Of a stretch of DNA of 64,000 nt, positions 1 to 12,255 are shown in pieces. The position numbers and the translations under genes were made by a program. The notes under the pieces were generated by a model that was not told the DNA's origin, ran no database searches, and saw only the letters and a list, made by a program, of their open reading frames with translations. Positions within the stretch are counted from its first letter, which is position 1. Each line of letters starts with the position of its first letter. The DNA is from Carallia brachiata (lineage: Eukaryota; Streptophyta; Magnoliopsida; Malpighiales; Rhizophoraceae): assembly GCA_021464245.1 (NCBI GenBank), contig JADCRB010000041.1, positions 2,323,656 to 2,387,655 of the forward strand, written 5' to 3'.

Positions 1-238
1 AAAGTCTCTCCATTTGCTGTCTTCTTGCCTTTGTTCACTTCTGTACCTCACATTCGTTGGCAATAACAACAGGGGTACGTGACTGAGATTCTCTTCTACT
101 TTGCATAATAAACTGTTCTACACTGAAAATTTACACCAGTTGGGAGTCTAGACATCAAGTGGAATTCACTTCCACAAAAAGAAACAAACGTAAGCCAGTC
201 ACATATCCAGAGGTCCATCTCCCAGCCATTTATAGTAT

Positions 239-2725
239 CTATTCTTCATGATACATATACAAGCCAAGTCCAAAACGGGCACATGCTCTGCAAAAAGCAA
301 TTTCCTCTGCGGCAGCAACTGGATCTGCAAAGTGGACATCACTTGACGATACTGTCCCAGATGACTCACGGTGTGCCTGTATTAACATGCATTTCCAATT
401 AGTTGCAAAAAAGAACCACAAGCCACAATGAAGCGTAAATGTCTTTCAATTATGCAGCATACCAAAGAAGCACAGCCAAGAACCAGTCAGCAATAACATT
501 TTTCTTATACCAATTCTCCTATATTCTCGTCCTCATGCGACTCTTCATACTACCGCTCAACCAGAAGCACAGCATTTTGGCACACAAGGAAAAAAAAAAA
601 AAAAAAAAACAGTTCCAGTGCAAAGAATGTCCAACAGATTGACAAAGCTGTAGATTTTTACCATGTTAAACAAATCAGGTTCACAGTCCATCTGTCAAAT
701 GAACCTTAAGACAGGATATCAACACTGCAAGTATTCCTGTACTCTTATGTTTCTTATGTCCCTCCCGCACCTACTTGCTAAGATGTTTTGTTTTTGGTAT
801 ATGGGAAGGCATTAAGCCAAAAAATGTCCAAGACGTTGAAACAGACTTCAGTGCATTTCTACTTCCTCCAACTATAAGCAATGATGCAAGTTTGATGAAT
901 AAGCAATTTTATACCATAAAGTTCACATAACAACCTGAAATCAAATCAACAGGATTAAGAGAAAAATTGGCTGTCTAGGACTACTTAGTACATAAACATC
1001 TTTTATTTAGTAGAGTGCTGACAGTGTGCAGAATGAGGAGCACTGCTAAACATAAAATCACATCAAAGACAACAAGAAATACACCTCTCCATCAGATCCT
1101 CGTATGGTGACACGGTACACCACAGTCACACTTCCATTCTCTGAAAAAATAACATCGCGAATTTCTCCACACCAACCTGCCAAAAAGGAAAGAGCCTTTC
1201 TAGCTTAAAGAAGTGTGAATTGCACCACAAAAAAAGTACATGAATTTAAAAGTTGAGAGCAATAGCAAAAGCAGTTGTTAACAGCTTACAGTATTCAAGT
1301 TGTGAACTTGAAGCCAACAAATTCAAAATATAAAAACTCATAGTGGCTCTATGAAGTTATTGCTAACAAAAGTGAAATGTTGAAGTGCTGCAACAATCCT
1401 ACAATGATGCCACAGCGGTTGAGGCTCCCAAAGGGCTTTGAAGGAATTAATAATGGTAAATACCAAGCTTACTTGGATGGAATCATCGAAGTGGCATTTG
1501 ATGTACCGGAAAAAGGGCATTAAAAGGTAGCGATTTTAAGTACAGAATTGCAGAGCAAAAGACAAGAGAGCAACATAGATGAAAATTAAAGTACATACTG
1601 TATGTATTCTTAAAGACTGTTAGCTCAAGCAGTCTATGGGGTTGATAAATAGGATGATTAGCTAATAAAGTAAGTGAATGGGATAAAAGGCAAGTAGCAA
1701 TGGCAAATTAACTTGTTTTCCGTGAGGATATTAAGCAAAGTTGTTACACACTTGCTGTTCAGTTAGTTTCCAGAATCAGTGCACGTTGTTATTGGAGGGT
1801 TTTAAAAATTAATGACAAAGTATGTTATGTTGGTCAATGTGATTGTGGGTAATGACATAATTGACAAGCGGAGCAGGAAAAACAAATTCCAGGAGCCATC
1901 CCAATACCTGACAAGAAGAGAAAAGAAACGAAAAGAAAAGAAAACGGAAAGAATTAGGAGAACGAAAGAACAAACCGGGCGCATAGAAGCTCAGCATACG
2001 GTTGGCATGGTACCTGGAAGAACAACAACAACAACAAAAGAGAGTGAAATTGAATTGAATTGATTGAATAACAGTCATTATTATTTTGTTCTTTTTTTAA
2101 TAACAGTCATTATTATTCAGTGATGGAAAAAATATACATACCAGGGGATAAGGGGAGAGGTAGAGGGAGAGAGCTGAGAAGGGGAAGGGGAAGTCTTGAT
2201 GATGATGTTGTCAGGAATCCTCTTGTTGAGATCACGAAGGATCTCTGCCAGCGGACGAGTGAACGACGTCGTCGACGATTTGTCCAGCGGAACCACATAA
2301 TTGGAATTCAGCACCCCACCACCGCCGGCACCTCCACCGGCACCGGCACCGGGCCCCTTCTTCTTATTCTTATTATTGTCGCTACCACCACTACTGCTGC
2401 TAGTAGTATTGCTATTGTTATTATTGCTGCCGCCGCCAAGGGAAGCAGGTGGGAGGCGGAGGAGCTTGGATCGCCCAAATCCTCCGTCTATCCTCTCCCT
2501 ACTACTGTCTCCTCCGAACCAAACATCTCCTCCTCCTCCTCCTCCTCCTGATCTTGTCTTATTGCTGCTCATAACACCGATAATATTATTATGATTGTTA
2601 ATCTTCTCGTTCCGCCATATTGACGAGGAAGGCGACGGGAAGAGCGGTGACGACACTGACCGCGACGACGCCGAGGAGGCAGATTTCATCATGAAAAAGA
2701 CGGCGTTGTTGCTTTGCACCGCCAT
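239..2725 (-). CDS. RAD52: Plant RAD52-like organellar/nuclear ssDNA-binding protein
   Basis: Plant RAD52-family proteins (RAD52-1/2, also called ODB1/2) bind single-stranded DNA and promote strand annealing in homology-dependent repair, in mitochondria, chloroplasts or the nucleus. Four exons join in frame: 2142-2725, 1976-2013, 1085-1176 and 239-376, all with GT-AG introns, giving 283 residues. The conserved core reads through the junctions: LAEILRDLNKRIPDNII, IPWYHANRMLSFYAPG, WCGEIRDVIFSENGSVTVVY, RVTIRGSDGEAHRESSGTVS, then a C-terminal ARFGLGLYMYHEE. It keeps only the annealing half of RAD52; the C-terminal RAD51/RPA-binding region of animal and yeast proteins is absent, as is normal in plants. 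The first ~140 residues are Ser/Asn/Gly-rich low complexity and longer than I recall for Arabidopsis (~176 aa total); they probably include an organelle transit peptide. The ATG at 2725 is the first in frame. I cannot say with certainty whether it is the RAD52-1 or RAD52-2 type; the NSNYVVPLDK stretch slightly favours RAD52-2. Confidence 0.9.
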
Positions 2726-3007
2726 CGTGTTGTGTTGCGTCGTTTTAGTGTTGGATTTTTGTTGATCGGAGTTTGGAATAGAGAAGAGATGAGAGGATCG
2801 ATGGATCCACTAGTCTACTTACGAACAAAGTCAAATAAGAGGAGAGCAGACTGACTGGCAGATGAGATACGAGGGTTGAAATGGGACGGCTTGGGCATCC
2901 GAGGGAAGAAAGGAATGAAGGAAGGAAAGGAGAAATGTGTTAGTAATGACCAATACAGTACGGACCCAACCAACCACTATCTGTCCTCCAGCAACTCCTC
3001 TTCAAAG
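2726..3007. other. Upstream region of the RAD52-like gene
   Basis: This is the promoter side of the minus-strand RAD52-like gene. I see no confident TATA box or other defined motif. The segment is less AT-rich than the DNA to its right, which fits a 5' UTR/proximal promoter. Confidence 0.4.
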
Positions 3008-4166
3008 CATGATATAAGAATCGGATCAGATCAGTCGATTTAACTAAAAAAATTGAGAATTGATCTTTTGTCTGGTCTGGTTTACATAACAAACCGTTTT
3101 AACTGAGAACTGACCAGACAATCAGAGAATCGATCAGTTCAACCGAAAATCGATGAACTGGTATCGGTTCTTCCAAGTAAATCAATTTGAGATTTTTAAA
3201 AAAATAATAATAAAATTAAATTAATTCAACCACAATATATATCATAACATATGATTTTTTTTTTAGTCGAGCATTGTTAATTTTTTTTAATTTTTTCTTA
3301 CTACTAAATATAATACATTAATAATACAAGAAAATGTCACTTTTTTTACTAAAAAAATATTTCTCTCTTGAAATCATGAACTAAAAACCTTTTATTTCAT
3401 TTATTCGTTGATTAATTTAAAATATAAATATATAATTTATAAATTAATTTTTTTAATTTATTGTGTTTTTCAAACCAAAAATTTAAAGACTACACTGCAA
3501 AACTCAACAAACTCCTCTGATCATGCATTTTCTCAACTTTCTAATATTAAACTATTATATATTTGACATAAATAAAAATTAATATTTTATATAAATATAG
3601 TTCCTAAATATAATTTTCTTTAAATACTTATTATCATTTATTAAATTTTTTCATCATACTATTTGAAAATAACAATTATATAATTTAAATATAATTTTTA
3701 ACTCATCTACAATCAAAATTTATTTATATTATATATATATATAATTATGTTTTTAATATATTTACCTATTTTTTAATTTTTTAATTTTACTTTACAATAA
3801 ATTGTAAATAATATATATTAAATCTAAAAACACATAGGCAGATGCTATTTACACGTTGAAATAACTTTATACACGCAAAAAACAATGATGGAAGCTCACT
3901 TTTAACTATTGTTTGTGCGTGTAGGAAGCTTTTCTCTGCGTGAAAATATCAATCCCCAAACACATATATTATACTATATACATATATATAATATTTATAT
4001 CTTATATTATTTTTTACATATATTATATACACATATTTTAATTTTTATATATTTAATATTAAATATTAATTTTATCAGTTGAACCACAGTTAAACCAGTT
4101 AAACCGATTGTATCTTAAACCTCTCAGTTTTTCGGTTCAATGACCAGTTCAATTCTGACAAACATT
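3008..4166 (-). mobile_element. Degenerate Mutator-like element, CCGGTT-end family
   Basis: Read on the minus strand, the segment from about 4166 starts TTGTCAGAATTGAACTGGTC and continues closely parallel to the start of the element at 25497. The other end at about 3010 (ATAAGAATCGGATCAG) matches the far end of that element. The interior is very AT-rich. No target-site duplication could be recognised, so the boundaries are approximate. It contains a small hairpin at 3870-3923. It carries no coding sequence. Confidence 0.5.
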
Positions 4167-4382
4167 AATTAATTTCCACTTTTCTCTTTCCTTTTTTAGT
4201 TTACGTCATTTATTTATTCATTAATATTAATTCTTTCCATCCATTTTTATTTTTTTTATAGTATCTTTAAATTATGAAAAATTTGTTAAAAAAAAAAATT
4301 GTGAAAAAATAATTATTGTTTATCCACTCCAGGCCTCCAGCGCATGGTCCCATAATCCTCAAATTGCCAAAAAAAGAGAGAA

Positions 4383-4399
4383 GGGGGGGGGGGGGGGGG
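4383..4399. repeat. Poly-G homopolymer (17 G)
   Basis: An uninterrupted run of 17 G residues lies about 175 bp past the TRS120 stop codon, so it is probably in or near its 3' UTR (poly-C in the transcript sense). Such runs are prone to polymerase slippage and to length errors in sequencing. Confidence 0.9.
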
Positions 4400-4573
4400 A
4401 AGGGATTTGCAACCAAATTGAAAAACTAAATATACACAATCCAACTTGTTAATGGGCACAAGCTACAGACCATCTCCTTCTCCACAACCCCCTCCCCCCC
4501 AAACCGAAAAAAAAAATAAAATCTGAAAGGAATAGTGCAACAGAAGCAGTTCACATCCGTCTGAATTGAATGG

Positions 4574-7500
4574 TCATGCAGTGCCAACAACATGAACATG
4601 GAATGGGGGCCCACGGCAGAATATTGGCTCATCAGGCAAGTCGCTCTTTGCACGAGCTCTAAGGACATCATTAGCATCTTCTATCACAGCAGCAGCCGCC
4701 AGAGTGTATTCACCGGGGACAAGAAATATAGAAAAAAAATGCTTAGATTCTTGAAGCGGGGGAGCTTCCATGGCAATACCGTTCAGAACACCTGCCAACA
4801 AATCACAAATATCACCAACATCATTAGTTGTTTGAAGATGTTCTAGAATTATGAGAAGCAATTTCATTGCACTTGTATTATCTATATTATGCACAGCAAA
4901 TACGGTATTGCTGATTCGATTTGTTTAAGTTCCAAACAAACTTGTGTGCGATGGATACTTCACATGAACAAAAAAAAAGAGGAGCACCAAAAAACAACTG
5001 GAAAATACCACAGAAGAAAAATGTACCGGCCCATAAGACAGTTGCCTTGGTGCCTTCAACACAGTTTTCGCCAGCTACATCCCTGCATGTTATGCTAAGA
5101 CTCAGCCTGATGATTTCCTTGGTGTTATTGCGGACCAAAACTTCCATGGGAATCATCTCATGTGCCAAAATAGAATCTTTAGATCCGTTATCAACTGTTT
5201 TAGATTCTTGCAGAGTAACATTTCTCACAAGCCTGAAGACAAATGTCAATGGATCAGGCAGCAGTACATCCATAACAGATGTTTGGAGTGCCGCCTGTAT
5301 GGCATCTCTGATATTTAATTCACCAGAGCTGTTCCGCCCTGATTGCCATCTGACATTTATTCTGGAAATCAGGTTCTTGATAGAAGCATTTAGTTCAGCC
5401 TTGGTATTCTTTTCCGAGAAGCTCAACTTTCTGCTACCGGCAGTTCCATCATGTTGAAATCCTTCATGAAAAAAGAACCATCAAGAATAGGCAACTTAAA
5501 TGCTCCAGAGGTATCAGTACCCTTGCACAGTAATCTCTATCAATTCTTGTTTTTGGATAACCATATTCAGCAGTCACTTGATCAACAGAAAGGTTATCCT
5601 CATTGCTACCCAATTGGACAGAGACACAAGTTTCAAACACAACATCAGTGGGATTGAACAATTCTAGTTCTAGAAAACGTAGTCCCCAACTTCCTCTGAA
5701 TGGATCTATCTTTACCAGTCCATCCATCTTAACTGGAGAACCAATACCTTCACAAGGGGGATTATTCTCCACACATAGTTGATTTGGAAGATTTTCACCA
5801 ACATGTGCAGGAATTTCCATTGAAAGCAAACGAGCCTTGACAAGAGATAATCCTTGCAGAACGCATATCTGCAACGGAACAACCAAGCGTCTACCAGGAG
5901 GCACAGTGGATCCATCTGGTGGAGGATCTCCAGAATCTGTCAATGGCCCTAAGAAACAAAGACAAAAATGGAATAGACAGCGAAATCAAATAATAAATTT
6001 GAAAATCTGACCTTCGTAATGTTAAGAATAGTTCAGATTAATGCTGAAAAGGAAGAAAGTGATAATTAAAAGATGTCAATAAAAGTAAAATGAATGCATT
6101 AGATGTTCACGATGCAACTTGGGATAGAGAAACCGTGAAGCGCTCAACCAAAGCCAATTGAATACTGGTTTATATACAGGTACTCAAAGTCAATAAGATG
6201 AGCTATTCTTTCCTTCATAAACATTACTAAAAACTGAACAGACACCTTAATCTATCACAGACGAGATGACAGAGAAAAAGCACGATTTAACCTATTGCAT
6301 GCCTAGAGATAGTTTCACAGAGCAATTTCCCCTAAGAAAAGCCATACAAGATTCATCACCTTATTAAAGAGCAAAGATGCTAATGCCAATTTGCCATTTT
6401 TTCCATTTTTTTCTTTCCTTCTGTTCGATATATGACATCTAACACAGACACACTAAGAGAGAGAGAGAGAGAGAGAGATTTGCCATTTTCCCTTGTTTCT
6501 TTCATTCAGTTCATATATGACAGATAACACACACGGAGAGAAAGAAAGAGAGAGAGATAGAGAGAGAGAGATGCATTTACAGTACTAAAGGTCCTTTGAA
6601 CAAAAATACCTGCATAGTGAATCAACAAAGTGGGGCTGCTATTGTCTTTCAACTGTCTTCCTATGTTCCCAGAGGTCCCCTTGGCAGCAGAAATATCAGC
6701 GTCCATCCCTGCAAGCTGCCAGGCTCTCAAAGTCACAGGTAGGAGCACCTCTGCTCCAGGCTTCAAAGGAAGCACGGATTTCAAAATTTCATGAGGTATT
6801 GAGACAATAGAATCTTGGTTTTTTCCCGAGAGTGAAATATGTGCCTGTTCAACTGGAATTGTGCCTGCATTAGCTAGACTAATCCAGACATCGCGTATTT
6901 CACCTTCATACAGAACTATGGAACCATCACCCCCCAGAACATGTGACATCAATAATGGCAATGGTGGTACTACAGAAACATTTGGAACAGATACAATTTT
7001 CAACTTTGGAGACCCACAGCATCTGAAAGGGTCAGAGAGTACAAGACCCTGTGCTGCACCAAGCAGCAGATTGTCAACATCCCTGAAAAGGTGTTCAGTA
7101 ATAACACCAAAGCAGTGAACAATACAACCTGGAATTGTCACTGGCCCAACCGAAGTTGGCATTCCAGATAAGGTGATCACTTTTGATGAATTGGGTGGAA
7201 GATCTACACTAACAGGAAAGGCGTCAAAATTTCCTGAATGCACTGACAGGTATATACTATCAACCCTTAGGTCAAAGCCACATGGATTTGCCAACTCAAC
7301 CAAAACTTGGACTGGTTCTCCGACAATCCATACCAACCCTTGCTTGCTGTTGTCATTTGGCTCCCCCTTGCTGAATGGTGTATAAATGAAAGGCCCTGAA
7401 GGAGCAGATCCAGCCCACCAATCTTCTCTGTTTGGATTGCGCTTTACAATGTCCATTTGTGAATGATGAATTGGGAAAGAATATAACCTGAGACAAATCA

Positions 7501-10500
7501 ATGAGGTAATCAACAATCAATTACTTACACACCTAAAGTGACAAAGCACTATGATATCCAAAAACTGTCCTTATTGACAGACAAAGTAAATAAAGTGTCC
7601 TCGCCTGCAAATTTTTACGTGATAGAGAAGGAAAGCTACATGAGATTGGACAACCATACCAGAAATGGGAAAAAAATTTAAAAAAGAAAAAGAAAAAAGA
7701 AAAGGTGCCAAAGACAATAACAATGCAGTACCTTACAAAAGGTAATGCAGGGTCAGCACAACGAGTTCCTGAAGGTAGCCTTTCAGCTGCATTAGCAAGT
7801 GCATTAGCAAGGCCATTTTGTCCGCCAGGTGTAATTAGAGGATAATATGATCTTATTAGCCGTGCAGCAGCACTCCAAGCAGCCAATGGATCTCCTGCAC
7901 GAACAGCAGATAGCAGTATCTCCCTCAATACAACCATCTGAAGCATGCTCCATTGCGACTCAAACAAGGAAACTACTGACTGGTGATGCAATTTCCCAAC
8001 ATCAGAATGACTTGATCCTGCCTGCATTTGTAAAGAACACAACGAAGAGTTAAGCCAATATTCAGCAAAAGAACAAAAACAAATTCAAATATGAAAAAAA
8101 AACTAAGTAGAAATAAACAAAGGACAATCATGATAAGACACATGATGCTAGGAAAAGTAATGTAGTTCCCTTTTTGTAAGTAAAATCGATTTCATACTAT
8201 TCACTGTGAGACCAATTTTCACTTGCACATACAGAAGAGGTAAAGAACAACCTACAAGTCAAATTTCTGTTTGATTCAATTAAACTTTGTTCAATCAAAT
8301 ACTTTAAGTTGGCAAAATGAATCCAGCTGTGCAGACCCAGAAATATGTCAAAATCAGCAGACTGAAACAGGTTCCCAACACCTGTATTGCTACAATGTCT
8401 CAACATCACCTTAATATTCTGAAGGAAACAATTAAGTTAACTCAGAGGACACATCCCAACAAGCATTACAAAGGTATGCTAAAACTGAAGTTCAACACTC
8501 CCATCAACCAACATGACAATTCAAATTTGTCCAGACACTTAGATACTCACATTTGTAATAGAATGGTGTGATAAAGATGCTCTGCTCTGAATGTGATATG
8601 CTTTGGTGGTCATTGCCAAAACTTGCAGAGCACTGATCGCAGCCAATCTACTGTCTTGAAGCAGATACAACTGAGCTACCTGCCTAGTGAAAAAGGCAGC
8701 TTTTCTTTGGTAACCAAGAGTCCCAAATAAACGAGCGATTTCGGCATATAATATGAGTCTGTCATTGGCATCAATTAATGATTTTGCACCATCTGCAGCA
8801 CTGGTCAACAACTCCACCACTTCCTTAGCCAGCTCTCTTCTGTTAAAAGAAAAAAAAAATCCGCATTGCAACAAATTACGTTCAAAGAAAAGAAAAAGTT
8901 CTACAATAAAAAAAAAAAGGCATGTAAATTCCTATTAGTTATCGCACCAACAACCGGCCAAATACAGGAAAAATAAATGTAAACATAATTATGGAAGTCA
9001 TGATCTTCGAAATTCTAATGCAAACAATTACATTTGAGAATCATCAACCAAGAAAATCAGAAACAGTTATTAAGAATACAAATCCTTCTTTTCTCAATCG
9101 AGCCTGATCGTTGCAACAAACCTCCATCCATAAAAAATGCCAGGCTAATATCAAACAACGTAAATGTATGCTTACCTGCAGAGGAATCTTGCTAATTTCA
9201 ATGTAGCTTCAAGTTCAAAACTCAATGGTGAAACCCTGCACTCAAAATATTAGAAAAGTTGTGTCAACACCATCCACATGATAAGGAGCATCATGTATAG
9301 CATTTAGTAAACATCGGAAAATTCAAAATTACATCTTCATACAGGATACAGAAACACTTCACATACATATTTTTATAAATTATATTTCACCAGCTATAGT
9401 TTATATTGCAAAAATACTAACGCATTCCGTAAATTTAAATGCCACTGAAAGCTGTAAAAAGGGCCTAAAAAATGCTACTGTAAGTACCTAAATAGACCAT
9501 GCCTCAATAATGGTCTGTTTAGTAGGCGGTGAAGGTCAACCGTCTCTGCTTTTTCCTTTCTCGAAAATGCAAAATACCTTTCCTTTTTTGTTGTTTTCCC
9601 CTTTCTCCCCCTTTGCTATTTTATCCAACTCTACTCTTAAAAACCCATCAGCATTTATGAGTTTTCCTTTATTTTGTCTCTCTTCCACAGATTTACTGAT
9701 ACTCGAAGGGACTTCTCGAATTTGCAATACCATATCTTTCATGTCTGCATAGGTTACAAAGACATCTGCCCAATTATTTGCCTCTTTTTTCCCTGACAAT
9801 CATACTTATCCAATATCATTGTTTTTTCCCCTCCATTCAGCACAAAAACCATCATCTCTCTTTACAATTCTAACCTGCAAACCCACAAACGTGCACATGC
9901 ACTTACATGCATCCAAAAGCGCAAGCACCAAACAGAAACATATAACCAAATTTAACACCCCACCCCCTTGGATCACTACTGGGAGCAGTTACATTTTGAC
10001 GGAGTGTCCTCTAAGCGTTTGTTCTCCTCTAACTGCTACTTCACCCTTAGCAATCAACTCAATTAAGGAATATGAGATAATGGAAGATTTCCAAGATATC
10101 CTACTGGGTCAAGCATTGTATCAAAGAACTTAGAAATTTTTGGAGGGTAGACCAATTACCATATGGACCTCCAACCACTGGTAGATTGGACCATGGCCCA
10201 AATGGAGCTACTATCACCCACGCGATCAGTGTCCCATTATTATGATGACTGGCAGTGGTGGTGGTAGTTGGGAGAGGGGGAACAAACGGGAGGGATGATT
10301 TCTGGTTTAAAAGGATGTAAAAAGCTGCTGGTATTTTGGAGCACTTAGCCTTTATACAAATTTCATCCAAGTTTACTAACACCGGTTTGTCACACAATGT
10401 AAAAAACAAATTTAAATAAATATGAAATAAGAAGTATAATCGAATTGCAAACACAAAGGGATTCGGAAACATTTTCTTGGTACTTCAAACCTATATATAC

Positions 10501-12020
10501 TATAAATAAAAAGGCAACAGTTACCTCTGAGCATTGTCTTGTGTGGATGACTTCCTATAGTGCTCTATCACACCATTGTACTTGTACCGATACCTAACTT
10601 CATCTTCTAAAGGTGGGTCTCTTAGTCCCATTCGGCCCATCTGACAACAGGAAGATGACAAGATAAGTAATTGCCTAAAAGAATGTAACACAACAAGTAT
10701 GCAGGCAATCCATCGCTCAATAGTAATTATTCAAATAATCAAATCTTACGGAAGCATAAGTGGAGAGCCCTGGACAGTTAGCAAAATCAATTACAAAACA
10801 AAGCATTGGATTTGATGGCCATTGCCCTAACAAAGCAAAATTTACGCAACATCAACTATGTTGGATTGCAGAATGCTATCAACCGTCCATCAAGACAAAC
10901 ACAAGGATGGATGTTACCCTATAGCATATTCATTAGCGGAAGCAAACTTACAAATCAGTACATACCAACAAAGCACAAACGCTGCCCTCTAGTGCCCCAG
11001 CTAGCCAGAAGAAATCCCCAGTCAACCTGGCCAGTTCTAATGCTGTAGAATAATGGGCGTCAGCATCAACAGGTGATCCCGCAAGCAAACAATAATCCCC
11101 TATCGTCTTTTGTGCACGGGCAAGTCTCCGCCTTTTGGCCTTCATAACCTGCAGTTTAGTCAAAAAAAAAAAAAAAGCTAAGCCGCAGCAGAATGTGATG
11201 TTTGGAACCATTCATTGAACAGATTACTGTAATGCTAGGAAGGAAAGTTGCAAATTCCAAATGCTCTAGGACACCTAAAAATAAACCTCCTCAGAGCTGA
11301 GACTGGTTTGAGAATCTAAAGGCGTCTTAAGAATGGTTCCAGTAGATTCCGCCTTAAGAACCCATTTCTCAAATTCCATCAACAATAAGGCCGCAATTTC
11401 CTGCATCATCGTTTGCAAGTGAATCTCCAGCGTCTGCCGGTCTGCAGGCGGAAACATTCTCAGATTGTCACCCTTGTTGCTACCATCCTCAAGCTGTGCA
11501 ATAACTAAGTAAAATAAATAAATACATAAACAAACAAACAGAGAATTGGCGTATTAAAATAAAATTAGTACAGAAGAAAATTCGACGCATTCTCAAGAAC
11601 CGAACAAACCTGAGAGTCGCAGGGGCAGAAGGCGAAGCAACGGTGGACGAGAGACGATGCATAACCTTTACAGGAGGCGGTGAACTGATCTACGACGGAG
11701 TGGAGATCGGGGGAGGAGGGGCAGTGGCAGACGCCGATGACGGAGAGGATCTTGCGGTGGGACTGGAAGTCCTCCCAAGGGCTGGGCGGGGCGTCGCCGA
11801 GGATGAACTTGAAGCGGAGGGCGCCGGAATCCCACGGCTGGTGGGCGAAGGGCGACTTCTGGTGCTCCTTGTAGAAGGAACTGATCCCCGAGAGTGGGAT
11901 CGTATGTTGCCGCGTGATCATCGAGTGGTAGTCCCGAAGGACATCTGGTGGGACCGGGCCAATTGGGATCACCGCTACGCGGATCATGCAGGAGCTCTCT
12001 ATGCTCACGTCTGGCTCCAT
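4574..12020 (-). CDS. TRS120: TRAPPII complex subunit TRS120 (frame-disrupted in exon 9)
   Basis: TRS120 is a specific subunit of TRAPPII, the tethering and Rab-GEF complex at the trans-Golgi network needed for cell-plate formation and polar secretion. Ten exons: 11610-12020, 11287-11493, 10966-11148, 10525-10640, 9176-9235, 8551-8839, 7732-8021, 6610-7487, 5027-5948 and 4574-4791, all GT-AG, with phases that agree at every junction. The protein starts MEPDVSIESSCMIRVAVIPI and ends EPIFCRGPPFHVHVVGTA, and matches plant TRS120 along its length. Exon 9 needs two single-base additions to keep the conserved reading: near 5497-5501 (after LIPLEHF) and near 5445-5452 (before DGTAGSRK). With both corrected, the exons sum to 3576 nt, 1191 residues, against ~1186 remembered for Arabidopsis. 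As written, translation stops at 5464-5466, losing the last ~250 residues. This is either an assembly error or a recently broken copy. Intron 8 contains GA microsatellites (about 6454-6478 and 6537-6571). Confidence 0.93.
9536..9799 (-). other. Unidentified coding-like ORF inside TRS120 intron 4
   Basis: This is an open frame of 87 codons after an in-frame TGA at 9800-9802. It has no ATG near its start. It lies in the 1.29-kb intron between TRS120 exons 4 and 5, on the same strand. The composition looks protein-like: charged, with segments such as NNWADVFVTYADMKDMVLQI and LINADGFLRVELDKIAKGEK, unlike the low-complexity frames around it. I do not recognise the family. It may be a fragment of a gene or transposon inserted in the intron, or a chance ORF. 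No function is assigned. Confidence 0.35.
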
Positions 12021-12255
12021 TCCGGGATCTGAAAAAAGAAGGTCTCGAATCGAATGTTTATGGAGGTGCAGGCCCAGTAGGTAGAGTAAATTCGACGCTA
12101 TTAGTAGATTCGGAACATTTAGATTTAGAACAACCGGACATTCAGCCACCAGCCACAAGGAGAGAAGCAGAGCGTGTGAGCATGTCCGAGAAATGGAAAT
12201 CGGTCTGATTTGTTTTGGCTTATGGGTCGATAGAAAGTCACAGAACACATACCAC
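12021..12255. promoter_or_regulatory. TRS120 5' flank
   Basis: This is the sequence immediately upstream of the TRS120 start codon, presumably 5' UTR and core promoter. It is less AT-rich than the flanking DNA. No TATA box could be assigned. Confidence 0.3.

Noticed and set aside
2120..2594. Plus-strand ORFs rich in Pro/Leu and Thr/Ala
   Set aside because: They are antisense shadows of the simple-sequence RAD52-like exon 1 and have no family similarity.
5440..5510. Short intron (GTTGCC...GCAG) to explain the TRS120 frame break
   Set aside because: The supposed intron encodes conserved TRS120 residues, and joining its flanks does not restore the frame.
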